Below, in pieces: positions 8,901 to 15,602 of a stretch of 51,596 bases of DNA. Positions within the stretch are counted from its first letter, which is position 1; each line of letters begins with the position of its first letter. The notes beneath the pieces were generated by a model, which was not told the DNA's origin, did no database searches, and saw nothing but the letters and a program-made list of their open reading frames with translations. The stretch is taken from assembly GCF_020532805.1 (NCBI RefSeq), contig NZ_MQTQ01000072.1, forward strand, positions 21,174 through 72,769, read 5' to 3'. Both the position numbers and the translations under genes were made by a program. This DNA comes from Arthrobacter sp. SO5 (GTDB taxonomy: Bacteria > Actinomycetota > Actinomycetes > Actinomycetales > Micrococcaceae).

Positions 8901-9932
8901 GATCGGCAGGCGCTGGACCTTGGTGCGGTGCGAATAGCGCGAGATGCGCGCGGTCCCGGTGTCGATGACGTACTTGATACCGGGGACCGTGAGCGAGGTT
9001 TCGGCGACGTTCGTGGCCAGCACAATCCGTCGCTTGCTGCCGGGGTGGAAGACCTTGTGCTGTTCCTGCAGGCTCAGCCGGGCGAAGAGGGGGAGGATCT
9101 CGGTGCCGGCCAGCTTCCGGTTGGACTGGATCCTTCCGTGGAGGGCCTCGGCGGCGTCACGGATTTCGCGTTCGCCGGAGAAGAAAATGAGGATGTCGCC
9201 GGGAGCCTCCAGGGCGAGTTCGTCGACGGCGTCGCAGACGGCGTCCAGCGGGTCCCGGTCCTCCTCGAGTTCGTCGTCGGAGGCGGGGACTTCCTCGGCG
9301 CCGGCCGCCGAGCCGCCGGGCGGCTGGGAGAGGGGCCGGTACCGGATCTCGACCGGATAGGTGCGGCCGGATACCTCGATGACCGGCGCAGGTTCTTCCT
9401 CGGTGCCGAAGTGCCGGGCGAACCGCTGCGGATCGATGGTGGCGGAGGTGATGATGATCTTCAGGTCCGGGCGCTGGGGCAGGATCCGCTTGAGGTAGCC
9501 GAGGATGAAGTCGATGTTGAGGCTGCGCTCGTGGGCCTCGTCGATGATGATGGCGTTGTACTTGCGCAGCAGTTTGTCGCGCTGGATCTCGGCCAGCAGG
9601 ATGCCGTCCGTCATGAGCTTGATCTTGGTGGTGCGGCCCACCTGGCCGGTGAAGCGGACCTGGAAGCCGACCTCCTGGCCGATCTCGACGCCGAGTTCCT
9701 CGGCAATGCGTTCAGCCACGGTGCGAGCGGCAAGCCGGCGCGGCTGGGTGTGGCCGATCAGGCCGTTCTCGCCGAGCCCAAGTTCCAGGCACATCTTGGG
9801 AATCTGGGTGGTTTTACCGGAGCCGGTTTCGCCGGCGATGATGGTCACCTGGTTGGCCGCAATGGCGGCCATCAGGTCCTCGCGGCGCTCGGAGACCGGC
9901 AGCTCGGCGGGGTAGGAGATATGCAGTGTCAT
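5988..9932 (-). CDS. hrpA: ATP-dependent RNA helicase HrpA (DEAH/RHA family)
   Basis: This very long protein has 1314 residues, matching the usual HrpA size of about 1300. Helicase motifs are in order: motif I GETGSGKT at residues 34-41, DEAH at 131-134 followed by ERS, SAT as ITSATIDPQRFARHFG, and motif VI NQRSGRCGR. These are followed by the HA2/OB region and a long C-terminal DUF3418-type extension that distinguishes HrpA from HrpB. HrpA is a cytoplasmic 3'-5' RNA helicase; in E. coli it resolves stalled or collided ribosomes, a role that can only be inferred here. The ATG at 9930-9932 is directly before the conserved N-terminus. An antisense frame across much of the gene is a codon-bias shadow. 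It appears monocistronic. Confidence 0.95.
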   Translation of the reverse strand: MTLHISYPAELPVSERREDLMAAIAANQVTIIAGETGSGKTTQIPKMCLELGLGENGLIGHTQPRRLAARTVAERIAEELGVEIGQEVGFQVRFTGQVGRTTKIKLMTDGILLAEIQRDKLLRKYNAIIIDEAHERSLNIDFILGYLKRILPQRPDLKIIITSATIDPQRFARHFGTEEEPAPVIEVSGRTYPVEIRYRPLSQPPGGSAAGAEEVPASDDELEEDRDPLDAVCDAVDELALEAPGDILIFFSGEREIRDAAEALHGRIQSNRKLAGTEILPLFARLSLQEQHKVFHPGSKRRIVLATNVAETSLTVPGIKYVIDTGTARISRYSHRTKVQRLPIERVSQASANQRSGRCGRVSDGIAIRLYSAEDFESRPPFTDPEILRTNLAAVILQMTAMGVARGPKDVENFPFVEPPDSRAINDGVTLLRELGALRPPASGGLTAVGQQLAQLPVDPRLGRMIVESGKRGCVREVMILAAALTIQDPRERPQGDGSGKQQLAAEKHARFRDENSDFTGFLNLWNYLQEKQQELSSTAFRRLCRAEFINYLRVREWQDLFAQLRQLARPLGISLDNQRLADPVGNHESIHISLLAGLLSHIGILDERKREYAGARGSRFAVFPGSALFKKSPTFVMAAELVETSRLWARVAAKFDPLWVEQVAPDLLKRSYSEPHWSKKMGSVMAHEKVTLYGVPIIPSRRINYGTVDPELCRELFIRHALVEGDWQTHHKFFHRNRALLHEVEELEARMRRRDILVDDETLFEFYDARIGKNVVSERHFDKWWKDARQQDPALLDFDQALLISEDADALDDSAYPKSLLHKGFELPLSYEFHPVAPGSPPNPSDGVTAEVPVLFLNQLDDAAFRWLIPGQRVELVTALIKSLPKQIRKNFVPAPDVARQAVAALETDFDPAADELEASLELVLRRIRGQVVPPKSWNWDAVPSHLRVSFRVVDSRGKVLDEGKDLPALQERLAPATRRAIAESLGATPATTAPKTGARAAAQASGNGAGPAAGTLSAASTGFVEKSGLTAWSFGTVQRQVQGMVKGHTVTGYPALVDEGSSVALRLFQTGTEQEPAMRGGVIRLLALRVPPPDRYVLEHLNNTEKLTFSQNPHGSVTALIADCSLAAIDKLTPAELPWDETSFNALYEKVRAELIDTVFTVTAVVERILASTRRIEKQLKGTTSLALISALNDVRSQLEQLVYPGFVARTGYAQLSQLPRYLAAIEKRLEKLPGNVQRDALHMTAVQALEDDYDDAASALLPGRRAGSELTQVRWMIEELRVSLFAVELGTAYSVSEKRIRAVLNKALAPA

Positions 9933-10000
9933 GGCTGCACACAGTCTACTGGGGAAGTTGTCCGGGACGCCTCCTGTGCCTGCGGCGCCCGGGCAGGGCC

Positions 10001-10168
10001 TTAGAAGACCCGCAGCATGTAGCTGGTGCTGGGGAGATCCCGGGCCGTCCAGTATTCCTCGGAGCGGACGGGAGGGTTGTGGCCGAGGCCGTCTTTCCGT
10101 AGAGCCCGGACGGTGGCTGCGACGCCGGCGATGATCAGGACGATGAAGGCAATTCCGATGAGTTCCAT
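10001..10168 (-). CDS. Small single-pass membrane protein, unknown function
   Basis: A 55-residue protein is read from the ATG at 10166-10168; a longer start at 10240 would overlap the putative glxA operator and is not preferred. Residues 2-21 (ELIGIAFIVLIIAGVAATVR) form a convincing transmembrane helix, followed by a basic loop and a C-terminal tail with RSEEYWTARDLPSTSY. The tail looks conserved-like rather than random, but no family is recognised. It diverges from the GlxA-type regulator with the palindrome at 10203-10241 between them, so it may be a regulatory target. It is downstream of the hrpA start on the same strand. Confidence 0.55.
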   Translation of the reverse strand: MELIGIAFIVLIIAGVAATVRALRKDGLGHNPPVRSEEYWTARDLPSTSYMLRVF

Positions 10169-10202
10169 ACCTTCATGGTTCTCCGCTCGGGCGATCGAAA
10201 GA

Positions 10203-10241
10203 AGTGGCAGAAATGCCCAAAAACGTATACTTTCTGCCACT
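10203..10241. promoter_or_regulatory. Palindromic operator candidate between small membrane gene and GlxA-type regulator
   Basis: An exact 11-bp inverted repeat, AGTGGCAGAAA (10203-10213) and TTTCTGCCACT (10231-10241), is separated by 17 bases. The spacer ends in TATAC, making a TATACT -10-like hexamer (10226-10231) that overlaps the right arm. The centres of the arms are spaced roughly two to three helical turns apart. The half-site TGGCAGAAA resembles the general TGGC-type sites recognised by AdpA-like regulators of the same DJ-1/AraC architecture, though not a perfect consensus match. Autoregulation of the gene at 10262 is inferred. Confidence 0.55.
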
Positions 10242-10261
10242 GTCTCTGTCAGAATAGAAAC

Positions 10262-11230
10262 ATGATCAAATCAGTGGCGATGATCGTGGTCCCCGGCTTC
10301 TCAGTCTTTGAGGTTGCGACGGTCATCGAGGTGTTCGGCGTCGACCGGTCGGTTCGAGGCAGCGGCGTTCCCGCCTTCGACTTCCGCGTCTGTACAACGG
10401 AGCCCGGTGACGTGCCGATGAAATCCGGCCTTTCCATGCGCGTGGGGCTCGGGCTGGACGCCGCCGCGGACGCCGACCTCGTCATCATGACGCCGTTCAG
10501 CCGGGATGAGGACGTCTCCGAATCCGTCCTGGACACGCTGCGGGCCGCCCACGCCCGCGGCGCCTGGGTGATGTCGATCTGTTCCGGGGCCTTCGCGCTG
10601 GCCCGGGCGGGACTCCTCGACGGGCGCCGCTGCACCACGCACTGGCACTACTCCCGGGAACTCGCCAGCCGGTATCCCGCGGCTCTCGTGGACGAAAACG
10701 TCCTCTACGTCGAGGACGGCCGGATCATCACGAGCGCGGGCACCGCCGCCGGCATCGACGCCTGCCTGCACCTGATCCGGGTGGAATTCGGGGCGAACGT
10801 CGCGGCCGGCATTGCCCGGGACATGGTGGTCCCGCCGCATCGCGACGGCGGCCAGGCCCAGTTCATCGACCGGCCCATCCCGGCCTGCGGCTCCGAACCG
10901 ATGGAGGAACTGCTGCAGTGGATGGTGCGGCACCTGGACGAGGAACACCCGGTCAACGAACTCGCCGCCCGAGTCCATATGTCACCCCGGACCTTCGCGC
11001 GGCGCTTCCGTTCCGAGACGGGTGCGACCCCGGCAGCCTGGCTCAACTCCCAGCGCGTGCTGCGTGCCCAGCAACTGCTGGAGACCACGGACCTCAACAT
11101 CGACGAAATCGCCCGCGAGTCCGGCTTTGGCCACTCGGTGCTGCTGCGGCACCACTTCGCCAAGGTGCTGGACACCAGCCCGCAGTCTTACCGCCGCACG
11201 TTCCGCGGGCACCTGGCCGCGGCAGTCTAG
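10262..11230 (+). CDS. GlxA/FtrA-type transcriptional regulator (DJ-1/PfpI plus AraC HTH)
   Basis: This 322-residue protein starts at the ATG at 10262; an earlier start at 10175 would read through the palindromic operator and adds residues unlike the family. Residues 1-190 form a class I glutamine amidotransferase-like DJ-1/PfpI domain with the nucleophile-elbow sequence SICSGAFALARAG (Cys107) and THWHYSRELASRYP. Residues about 215-315 form an AraC/XylS double helix-turn-helix (VHMSPRTFARRFRSETGATPAAWL and IARESGFGHSVLLRHHF). Family members regulate catabolic or developmental genes (GlxA, ArgR of Pseudomonas, AdpA). The ligand and targets are unknown. The nearby 11-bp palindrome suggests autoregulation. 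Confidence 0.92.
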   Translation: MIKSVAMIVVPGFSVFEVATVIEVFGVDRSVRGSGVPAFDFRVCTTEPGDVPMKSGLSMRVGLGLDAAADADLVIMTPFSRDEDVSESVLDTLRAAHARGAWVMSICSGAFALARAGLLDGRRCTTHWHYSRELASRYPAALVDENVLYVEDGRIITSAGTAAGIDACLHLIRVEFGANVAAGIARDMVVPPHRDGGQAQFIDRPIPACGSEPMEELLQWMVRHLDEEHPVNELAARVHMSPRTFARRFRSETGATPAAWLNSQRVLRAQQLLETTDLNIDEIARESGFGHSVLLRHHFAKVLDTSPQSYRRTFRGHLAAAV

Positions 11231-11239
11231 GCAGGAAGC

Positions 11240-11542
11240 TCAGTCCAGTGGCTCGGCGGGCAGCGACTCTGCCGCGGCCCTGGCCGTGTCCACGAGTTCG
11301 CGCCACGGCCCCGTGACGGCCTGTTCGGGCAGGACCGCCCGTCGCTGCCCGGCGCGGATGTTGTACAGGAAGCGGTCGGGCTGGCTGCCGGCCGCCGCCC
11401 GGGCGGTCCTGGGAGCGTCGTCCCAAGGGCAGGCCTCGACGAGCGGCTGCCAGAGTTCCTCATCATCCGGCGGTGTGGCCAGCACGGACCAGGTCCGCTT
11501 CATGCCGGCAACACCGCCGCTGCGCTGGACGGTTATCTTCAT
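11240..11542 (-). CDS. Emfourin-like protealysin inhibitor
   Basis: A 100-residue protein starting MKITVQRSGGVAG, with a small acidic domain that includes the DDEELWQPLVEACPWDD and PDRFLYNIRAG segments. The opening, the length and above all the position next to a protealysin-like M4 protease match the emfourin family, whose characterised member tightly inhibits protealysin of Serratia. It lacks a signal peptide, consistent with cytoplasmic control of a leaderless protease. It lies 43 bases downstream of the protease stop, on the same strand, so co-expression is expected. A 15-base near-perfect direct repeat (11541-11555 and 11558-11572) fills the gap. The family assignment is from recognition and context, without a database search. 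Confidence 0.75.
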   Translation of the reverse strand: MKITVQRSGGVAGMKRTWSVLATPPDDEELWQPLVEACPWDDAPRTARAAAGSQPDRFLYNIRAGQRRAVLPEQAVTGPWRELVDTARAAAESLPAEPLD

Positions 11543-11585
11543 CGGACTCGGATCTTGATCGGGCTCGGATCTGCGGGAGCCTGGC

Positions 11586-12644
11586 TTAGCGTCGGGCTCC
11601 CGGGAACTTTACCTTCACAGTTTCCCACGCGGAGCGCACGGCGTCATGCTCTGCGGATTCGGCGCCAAAGAGCTCGCTGGCGGACGCGGCAGTGGCCTTG
11701 GCGAACGCCCCGAACGTCGCGTTGGGGGCCAGCGAGCCGCCGGTCAGCGTCTCGTACCAGATCCGGCCCGGCGCGTCCCACGCGTTGCCGCCCAGAGCCG
11801 TCGCCACCAGGCAGAACGCCCGGTTGGGGATCCCGGAGTTGAGATGCACCCCGCCGTTGTCGGCGCTGGTGTGCACGTAGCCGTCCATCGAATCCGGCTG
11901 CGGGTCCTTGCCGAGCACGTCGTCGTCGTACGCCGTACCCGGGGCCTTCATGGAACGCAAAGCGGTCCCCTGGACCTTGTCGGTGAAGAGTCCTTCTCCG
12001 ATCAGCCAGCTGGCCTGGGCCGTCGACTGCCGCCGGACATGCTGCTCGACGAGGGCACCGAAGACGTCGGACGTCGACTCGTTGAGCGCGCCGGCCTGGT
12101 TCCGGTAGACCAGCCCTGCCGAGTACTGGGTGACGCCGTGGGTCAGCTCGTGGCCGATCACGCTGAGCGACTTAGTGAAGCGCTGGAAGACCTGGCCGTC
12201 TCCGTCGCCGAAGACCATCTGCCGGCCGTCCCAGAACGCGTTGTCGTACATGCGGCCGTAATGCACCGTGGCCTCAAGGTGGAGGCCGTTGCCGTCGATC
12301 GAATTCCGGCCGAAGGCCTCGGCGTAGAGGCGGTGGGTGTGTCCCAGCCCGTCGTAGGCCTCGTCGGCGGCCGGGTCGCCGGTGGCCGGTTCCCCCTCCT
12401 TGCGGACCACGCTGCCGGGGAGCTGCTCGGCGGACTTGGCGTCATAGACCGTCCGTTCCGGCGGGGACGGCTTGAGCTCCCGCATGCCCGGATGGCTGCC
12501 GGGACCGGGAACCGCGCGGGATGCCAGGAAGCCCGGAACGTGCAGCAGGGCTTCCTTCGCCGCGCGCGCGGTCGCCGAGAACTCCGGGTCGCGCTGGGCT
12601 GCCAGGCGGCGGAGCAGGTACGGAGGGATGATGGAGCAGTACAT
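11586..12644 (-). CDS. Protealysin-like M4-family metallopeptidase
   Basis: This 352-residue protein is read from the ATG at 12642-12644, which has a good upstream purine tract (AAAGGGG). A longer frame start at 12710 adds low-complexity sequence and is not preferred. The N-terminus MYCSIIPPYLLRRLA is the short protealysin-type propeptide with the PP motif, instead of a thermolysin-type signal plus long FTP propeptide; no signal peptide is visible. The catalytic site is HELTH at residues 165-169, with the third zinc ligand Glu189 in NESTSD. Later family blocks include DGYVHTSADNGGVHLNSGIPNRAF. Family members are neutral zinc endopeptidases. The partner inhibitor gene follows directly. Confidence 0.9.
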   Translation of the reverse strand: MYCSIIPPYLLRRLAAQRDPEFSATARAAKEALLHVPGFLASRAVPGPGSHPGMRELKPSPPERTVYDAKSAEQLPGSVVRKEGEPATGDPAADEAYDGLGHTHRLYAEAFGRNSIDGNGLHLEATVHYGRMYDNAFWDGRQMVFGDGDGQVFQRFTKSLSVIGHELTHGVTQYSAGLVYRNQAGALNESTSDVFGALVEQHVRRQSTAQASWLIGEGLFTDKVQGTALRSMKAPGTAYDDDVLGKDPQPDSMDGYVHTSADNGGVHLNSGIPNRAFCLVATALGGNAWDAPGRIWYETLTGGSLAPNATFGAFAKATAASASELFGAESAEHDAVRSAWETVKVKFPGARR

Positions 12645-12731
12645 GTGAGACCCCTTTGTGCTTCGGCGGGATCCCGTGGTGGTGCGGCGGCCGGCACCCG
12701 GTCCAGCCACCCGGCCGGAACCCCGCTGCCG

Positions 12732-12950
12732 ATGCAGACAGCCTACGAGCGGGTGCCGACAATTGGCAGGGTGCCGCGCCCGTTTCTGGACGATGCCACG
12801 TACCGGGAGTGGACCAGTGTGTTCAACAGCGAGTCCGGGGGGTCAACGACGGTGGACGTGGAGCTCGACAGCGAAGAAGAGTTTGTCGCCATGTTTGACG
12901 ACGCCTGGCCGCTGGCGAAGCTCAAGGCCATGGTGGAATACCGGAGCTGA
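12732..12950 (+). CDS. Small acidic protein, unknown function
   Basis: A 72-residue frame starts at the ATG at 12732 and diverges from the M4 protease gene (87 bases between starts). The composition looks protein-like: an aromatic/acidic segment FLDDATYREWTSVFNS, then VDVELDSEEEFVAMFDDAWPLAKLKAMVEYRS. The antisense frame is Ser-rich and looks like a shadow. No convincing ribosome-binding site was seen and no family was recognised, so the existence of the gene is moderately supported. It converges with the yidC paralogue. Confidence 0.45.
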   Translation: MQTAYERVPTIGRVPRPFLDDATYREWTSVFNSESGGSTTVDVELDSEEEFVAMFDDAWPLAKLKAMVEYRS

Positions 12951-12977
12951 GCCGGCCGAAGCCGCCTGCCCGGCGTT

Positions 12978-13772
12978 TCAGGGGGACCGCGGGTCGAGGA
13001 CGAATTGTTGCCCCATGGTCCATAAGTTCGTGGTGGTCCAGTAAATCAGGACGCCGACGGGGAAGAGGATGCCACCCGCGCCGAAGACGATCGGCAAGGC
13101 GTAGAGCAACGCTTTCTGCTGCCGCATGAACGGGCCTGCCATAGTCTCCGCGGACACATTCCTGGCCATGATGTGCTTCTGGGTGATGAACTGCGCCGCC
13201 GTCATGGTGAGGATCATCAAAATCGAGAGGATCCACACCGCCACGACGTTGCCGCCGGCGCCGTGGAGCAACGACGCCGACAGCGGGGCGCCGAAGATGC
13301 TCGACTCCCCGAACTGCACCACCTGCTCCGCGCTCATCGCCCCGATGCCCTGGCCGTTGGCAGCCGCCGTCGGGATGCCGGAGAGCACGGTGAAAAGCGC
13401 GAAGAAGAACGGCACCTGGATCAGCAGGGGAAGGCACGCCGAGAACGGATTGGTGCCGTGCTTCTTGTACAGGGCCATCTGTTCCTGGGCCATGGCCTGG
13501 CGGGACATCGCGTCGGTCTTGCCGTCGTACTCTTCCTGCAGGTTTTTCAGGTCCGGCTGCAGCTGCCGCATGCGGCGCTGTGCCTTGATCTGCTTCAGTG
13601 ATACGGGAATCAACGCGGCGCGGATGACCAGCACCAGCCCGATGATGGACAGCGTCCACGTCCAGCCGCTGGCCGCCGGCATGCCGATGGCGCTCAGTCC
13701 GTCGTGGAGCCCCACCATGATGGCCGAGACCAGCCACTGGAACGGAAACAGCAGCGCTGCGCCGATGTCCAT
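12978..13772 (-). CDS. YidC/Oxa1-family membrane protein insertase (paralogue)
   Basis: This 264-residue protein starts at the ATG at 13770-13772, beginning MDIGAALLFPFQWLVSAIM; an in-frame start 15 codons upstream is also possible. It shows the Gram-positive YidC arrangement: an N-terminal hydrophobic segment, a TM with a conserved Arg (LVIRAALIPVSLKQIKAQRRM), a charged coiled-coil-like hairpin (about residues 60-100), then KKHGTNPFSACLPLLIQVPFFFALF and further TMs ending at YWTTTNLWTMGQQ. YidC inserts membrane proteins alone or with SecYEG. The main yidC of Actinobacteria is normally with rnpA/rpmH near the origin, so this is probably a second copy. No lipobox was seen. Confidence 0.9.
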   Translation of the reverse strand: MDIGAALLFPFQWLVSAIMVGLHDGLSAIGMPAASGWTWTLSIIGLVLVIRAALIPVSLKQIKAQRRMRQLQPDLKNLQEEYDGKTDAMSRQAMAQEQMALYKKHGTNPFSACLPLLIQVPFFFALFTVLSGIPTAAANGQGIGAMSAEQVVQFGESSIFGAPLSASLLHGAGGNVVAVWILSILMILTMTAAQFITQKHIMARNVSAETMAGPFMRQQKALLYALPIVFGAGGILFPVGVLIYWTTTNLWTMGQQFVLDPRSP

Positions 13773-13836
13773 CCGATGTCCCCGTTCGTAGGGCCGCAGC
13801 GCGGCCTTTGCACTCACACACCGCCAGCCAACACGA

Positions 13837-13873
13837 AAGAACCCCCAGAATCCAGTGGATCCTAGGGGTTCTT
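13837..13873 (-). terminator. Terminator after tRNA-Arg
   Basis: Arms AAGAACCCC (13837-13845) and GGGGTTCTT (13865-13873) form a 9-bp stem just 5 bases beyond the tRNA 3' end on the minus strand, with partial pairing of the interior. The minus-strand transcript continues with TTCTTTCG-like sequence, a modest U-rich tail. Confidence 0.55.
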
Positions 13874-13878
13874 GTTTG

Positions 13879-13951
13879 TGCCCTCGATTGGAATCGAACC
13901 AACGACCTTCTGCTCCGGAGGCAGACGCTCTATCCCCTGAGCTACGAGGGC
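13879..13951 (-). tRNA. tRNA-Arg (anticodon CCG)
   Basis: The 73-nt reverse-strand sequence folds as a complete cloverleaf. The acceptor stem is GCCCTCG/CGAGGGC, the D arm is GCTC...GAGC, and the anticodon stem is TCTGC/GCAGA with loop CTCCGGA giving anticodon CCG. The T arm GTTGG/CCAAT has the loop TTCGAAT, and A73 is the discriminator. CCA is not encoded. It reads CGG codons. Frames crossing it on the plus strand are the common spurious tRNA-antisense ORF type. Confidence 0.95.
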
Positions 13952-14066
13952 AGTCAGGGATCCTGCCGTTACCGGCGGGACGTCCTAGAGCTTAGCAGGA
14001 AGGTGGGCTCCAAGGGAAAATCGGCGCGGCCGGGGGCCGGCGGCGGCCGGTCCCGGGCGAAGCCGG

Positions 14067-15602
14067 TCAGTACCCGGCGAAGGAGTCCACATGGATTTTC
14101 CGCGCCCCGGCGCCCCGGGCGGCGGCGCGGAGGGAACGGACGCTGGCCGGTGAACCGGACACAAAAACCTCCCGGCCCGCGATATCCGGGACCAGTTCCT
14201 TCAGTGCGGCGCTGTCGATCCGGGCCCGGCCCGCATCGTGCATGAACGCCGGCGGCGGGGCGCCGTCCGCGAGCCGGGCCACCACCCGGGCGCCGGAGCG
14301 CTCGAGCTCGCCGGCGTAGGCGAGTTCGGCGGCATTGCGTGCCAGATACAGCAGGATGACGTCCCGGTCCTTGCCGGAGCCTGCGCCCAGTTGTGCCAGA
14401 TACGGTGTGATGCCGATCCCGGCCGCGATCAGCAGCACGGGGGCGTCGGATTTCCGCGGCAGGACAAAATCGCCGCCCACCGCAGTGCCCGTCAGCTCGT
14501 CACCGGGCTCCAGCGCCAGGAGCGTTCGCTTGGCCGCGGAGAGCGGTTCGGCTGTTCCCACGCCGATCGTCAGGACGGGCGAGTCCGGGGGACTGGTGAG
14601 GCTGAAGACGCGCCGCAGGCCTTTTCCATCGGACTTTTCATGCGGCAGGTGCAGCTCCATGTACTGGCCGGGGCTGTAGCGGACCGGACGCTCCGGGCGG
14701 AAGCTGAATTCCGTCGTCGTCGGCGTCAGGGGCCGCGAACCCTCGAAATGGAGGCGGACGCCGCCGCGCTGGCCGGCGGCGAAGGCGAGCGCGTTCCCCG
14801 CCAGCAGCGCCAGTTCGGGGGAGTTGGCCGCGAAGCCGAGGTTATAGGGGACGGCGAACAGGACGCCGACGACGGCGGCCAGCGCCAACTGCTGCCGGCG
14901 CCGCGGCGGCAATGTGAGCGGTTCCGTCAACATGAAACCGGCGAAGAACAGCACCGGACGCTGGGCGAGCGGCTGCCACAGTGCCTCGCCGAGTCCCAGC
15001 CCGGACCGCAGGAGATCCGCGGCCACGATGGACACGGCGACGGCGGTGAAGACGGTGGCCATGAGCAGCTTGCGGATCCGGTAGAGCACCAGCAGCACTC
15101 CGGGCAGCACGAGCCAGAGCATCGCGGGCGTGGCGACCCACCAGGTGGCGATGTTCAGTCCCGTCAGTCCGGTGATGAAGGCGCCGGCAGCCGCAGGGTT
15201 GAAGATGTGGCGCCCGCGCCATGCCAGCGCGTACTTTGACGCGGAGGCCAGCACGCATGCCAGGGCCACGCCGGCGAGTTCCAGCAGCTGCGGACCGCCG
15301 GAAAACCGGGTGGGCCAGAACAGGAAGTACAGCAGCAGCCCCGTGATCAGGGCGGACTCCGAGTGCGGCCGCACGTGGAAGAGCGCGGCCAGGGCCCGGT
15401 TGGACGCGTAGGTCAGGCCCAGGCAGAGGGCAAGATGGGCGATCATTTCCACGAGCCCGAAGGTCAGCCAGCCCAGCACATCGAGCAGCATGCTGAAGGC
15501 GGCCAGCACGGCCAGGACCCAGAGCACCAGCCGGTACATCGTGAACCGGCCCAGAGCCGTGTCCAGCCGCGAGCCCATGGGGGTGGAGACTGTGGCCGTC
15601 AT
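14067..15602 (-). CDS. RnfD/NqrB-like membrane protein fused to ferredoxin-NAD(P)+ reductase domain
   Basis: A 511-residue two-part protein. Residues about 20-275 are a polytopic membrane domain with RnfD/NqrB signatures: ASKYALAWRGRHIFNPAAAGAF at about 120-142 and FMLTEPLTLPPRR at about 223-235. Residues about 283-511 are an FNR-like module with RVFSLTSPP (flavin binding, 331-339), GGDFVL, LIAAGIGITPYLAQ (NAD(P)H binding, 391-404) and VFVSGSP. No terminal 2Fe-2S cysteine motif is present, unlike NqrF. It is inferred to carry electrons from cytoplasmic NAD(P)H across the membrane. The start overlaps the apbE stop by four bases. No DGxSGAT covalent-FMN motif was found in the membrane domain, so its cofactor is uncertain. 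Confidence 0.85.
   Translation of the reverse strand: MTATVSTPMGSRLDTALGRFTMYRLVLWVLAVLAAFSMLLDVLGWLTFGLVEMIAHLALCLGLTYASNRALAALFHVRPHSESALITGLLLYFLFWPTRFSGGPQLLELAGVALACVLASASKYALAWRGRHIFNPAAAGAFITGLTGLNIATWWVATPAMLWLVLPGVLLVLYRIRKLLMATVFTAVAVSIVAADLLRSGLGLGEALWQPLAQRPVLFFAGFMLTEPLTLPPRRRQQLALAAVVGVLFAVPYNLGFAANSPELALLAGNALAFAAGQRGGVRLHFEGSRPLTPTTTEFSFRPERPVRYSPGQYMELHLPHEKSDGKGLRRVFSLTSPPDSPVLTIGVGTAEPLSAAKRTLLALEPGDELTGTAVGGDFVLPRKSDAPVLLIAAGIGITPYLAQLGAGSGKDRDVILLYLARNAAELAYAGELERSGARVVARLADGAPPPAFMHDAGRARIDSAALKELVPDIAGREVFVSGSPASVRSLRAAARGAGARKIHVDSFAGY

Noticed and set aside
8448..10004. Long antisense frame across the 5' part of hrpA (518 codons) and similar long frames opposite argS, lysA, thrC, atpA, atpD and others
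   Set aside because: High third-position GC in real genes opens antisense and alternative frames; these lack motifs and ribosome-binding sites, whereas the sense frames have clear family signatures.
13808..14245. Plus-strand frame across tRNA-Arg
   Set aside because: The sequence is the well-known translation of a reverse-complement tRNA and the cloverleaf is intact.
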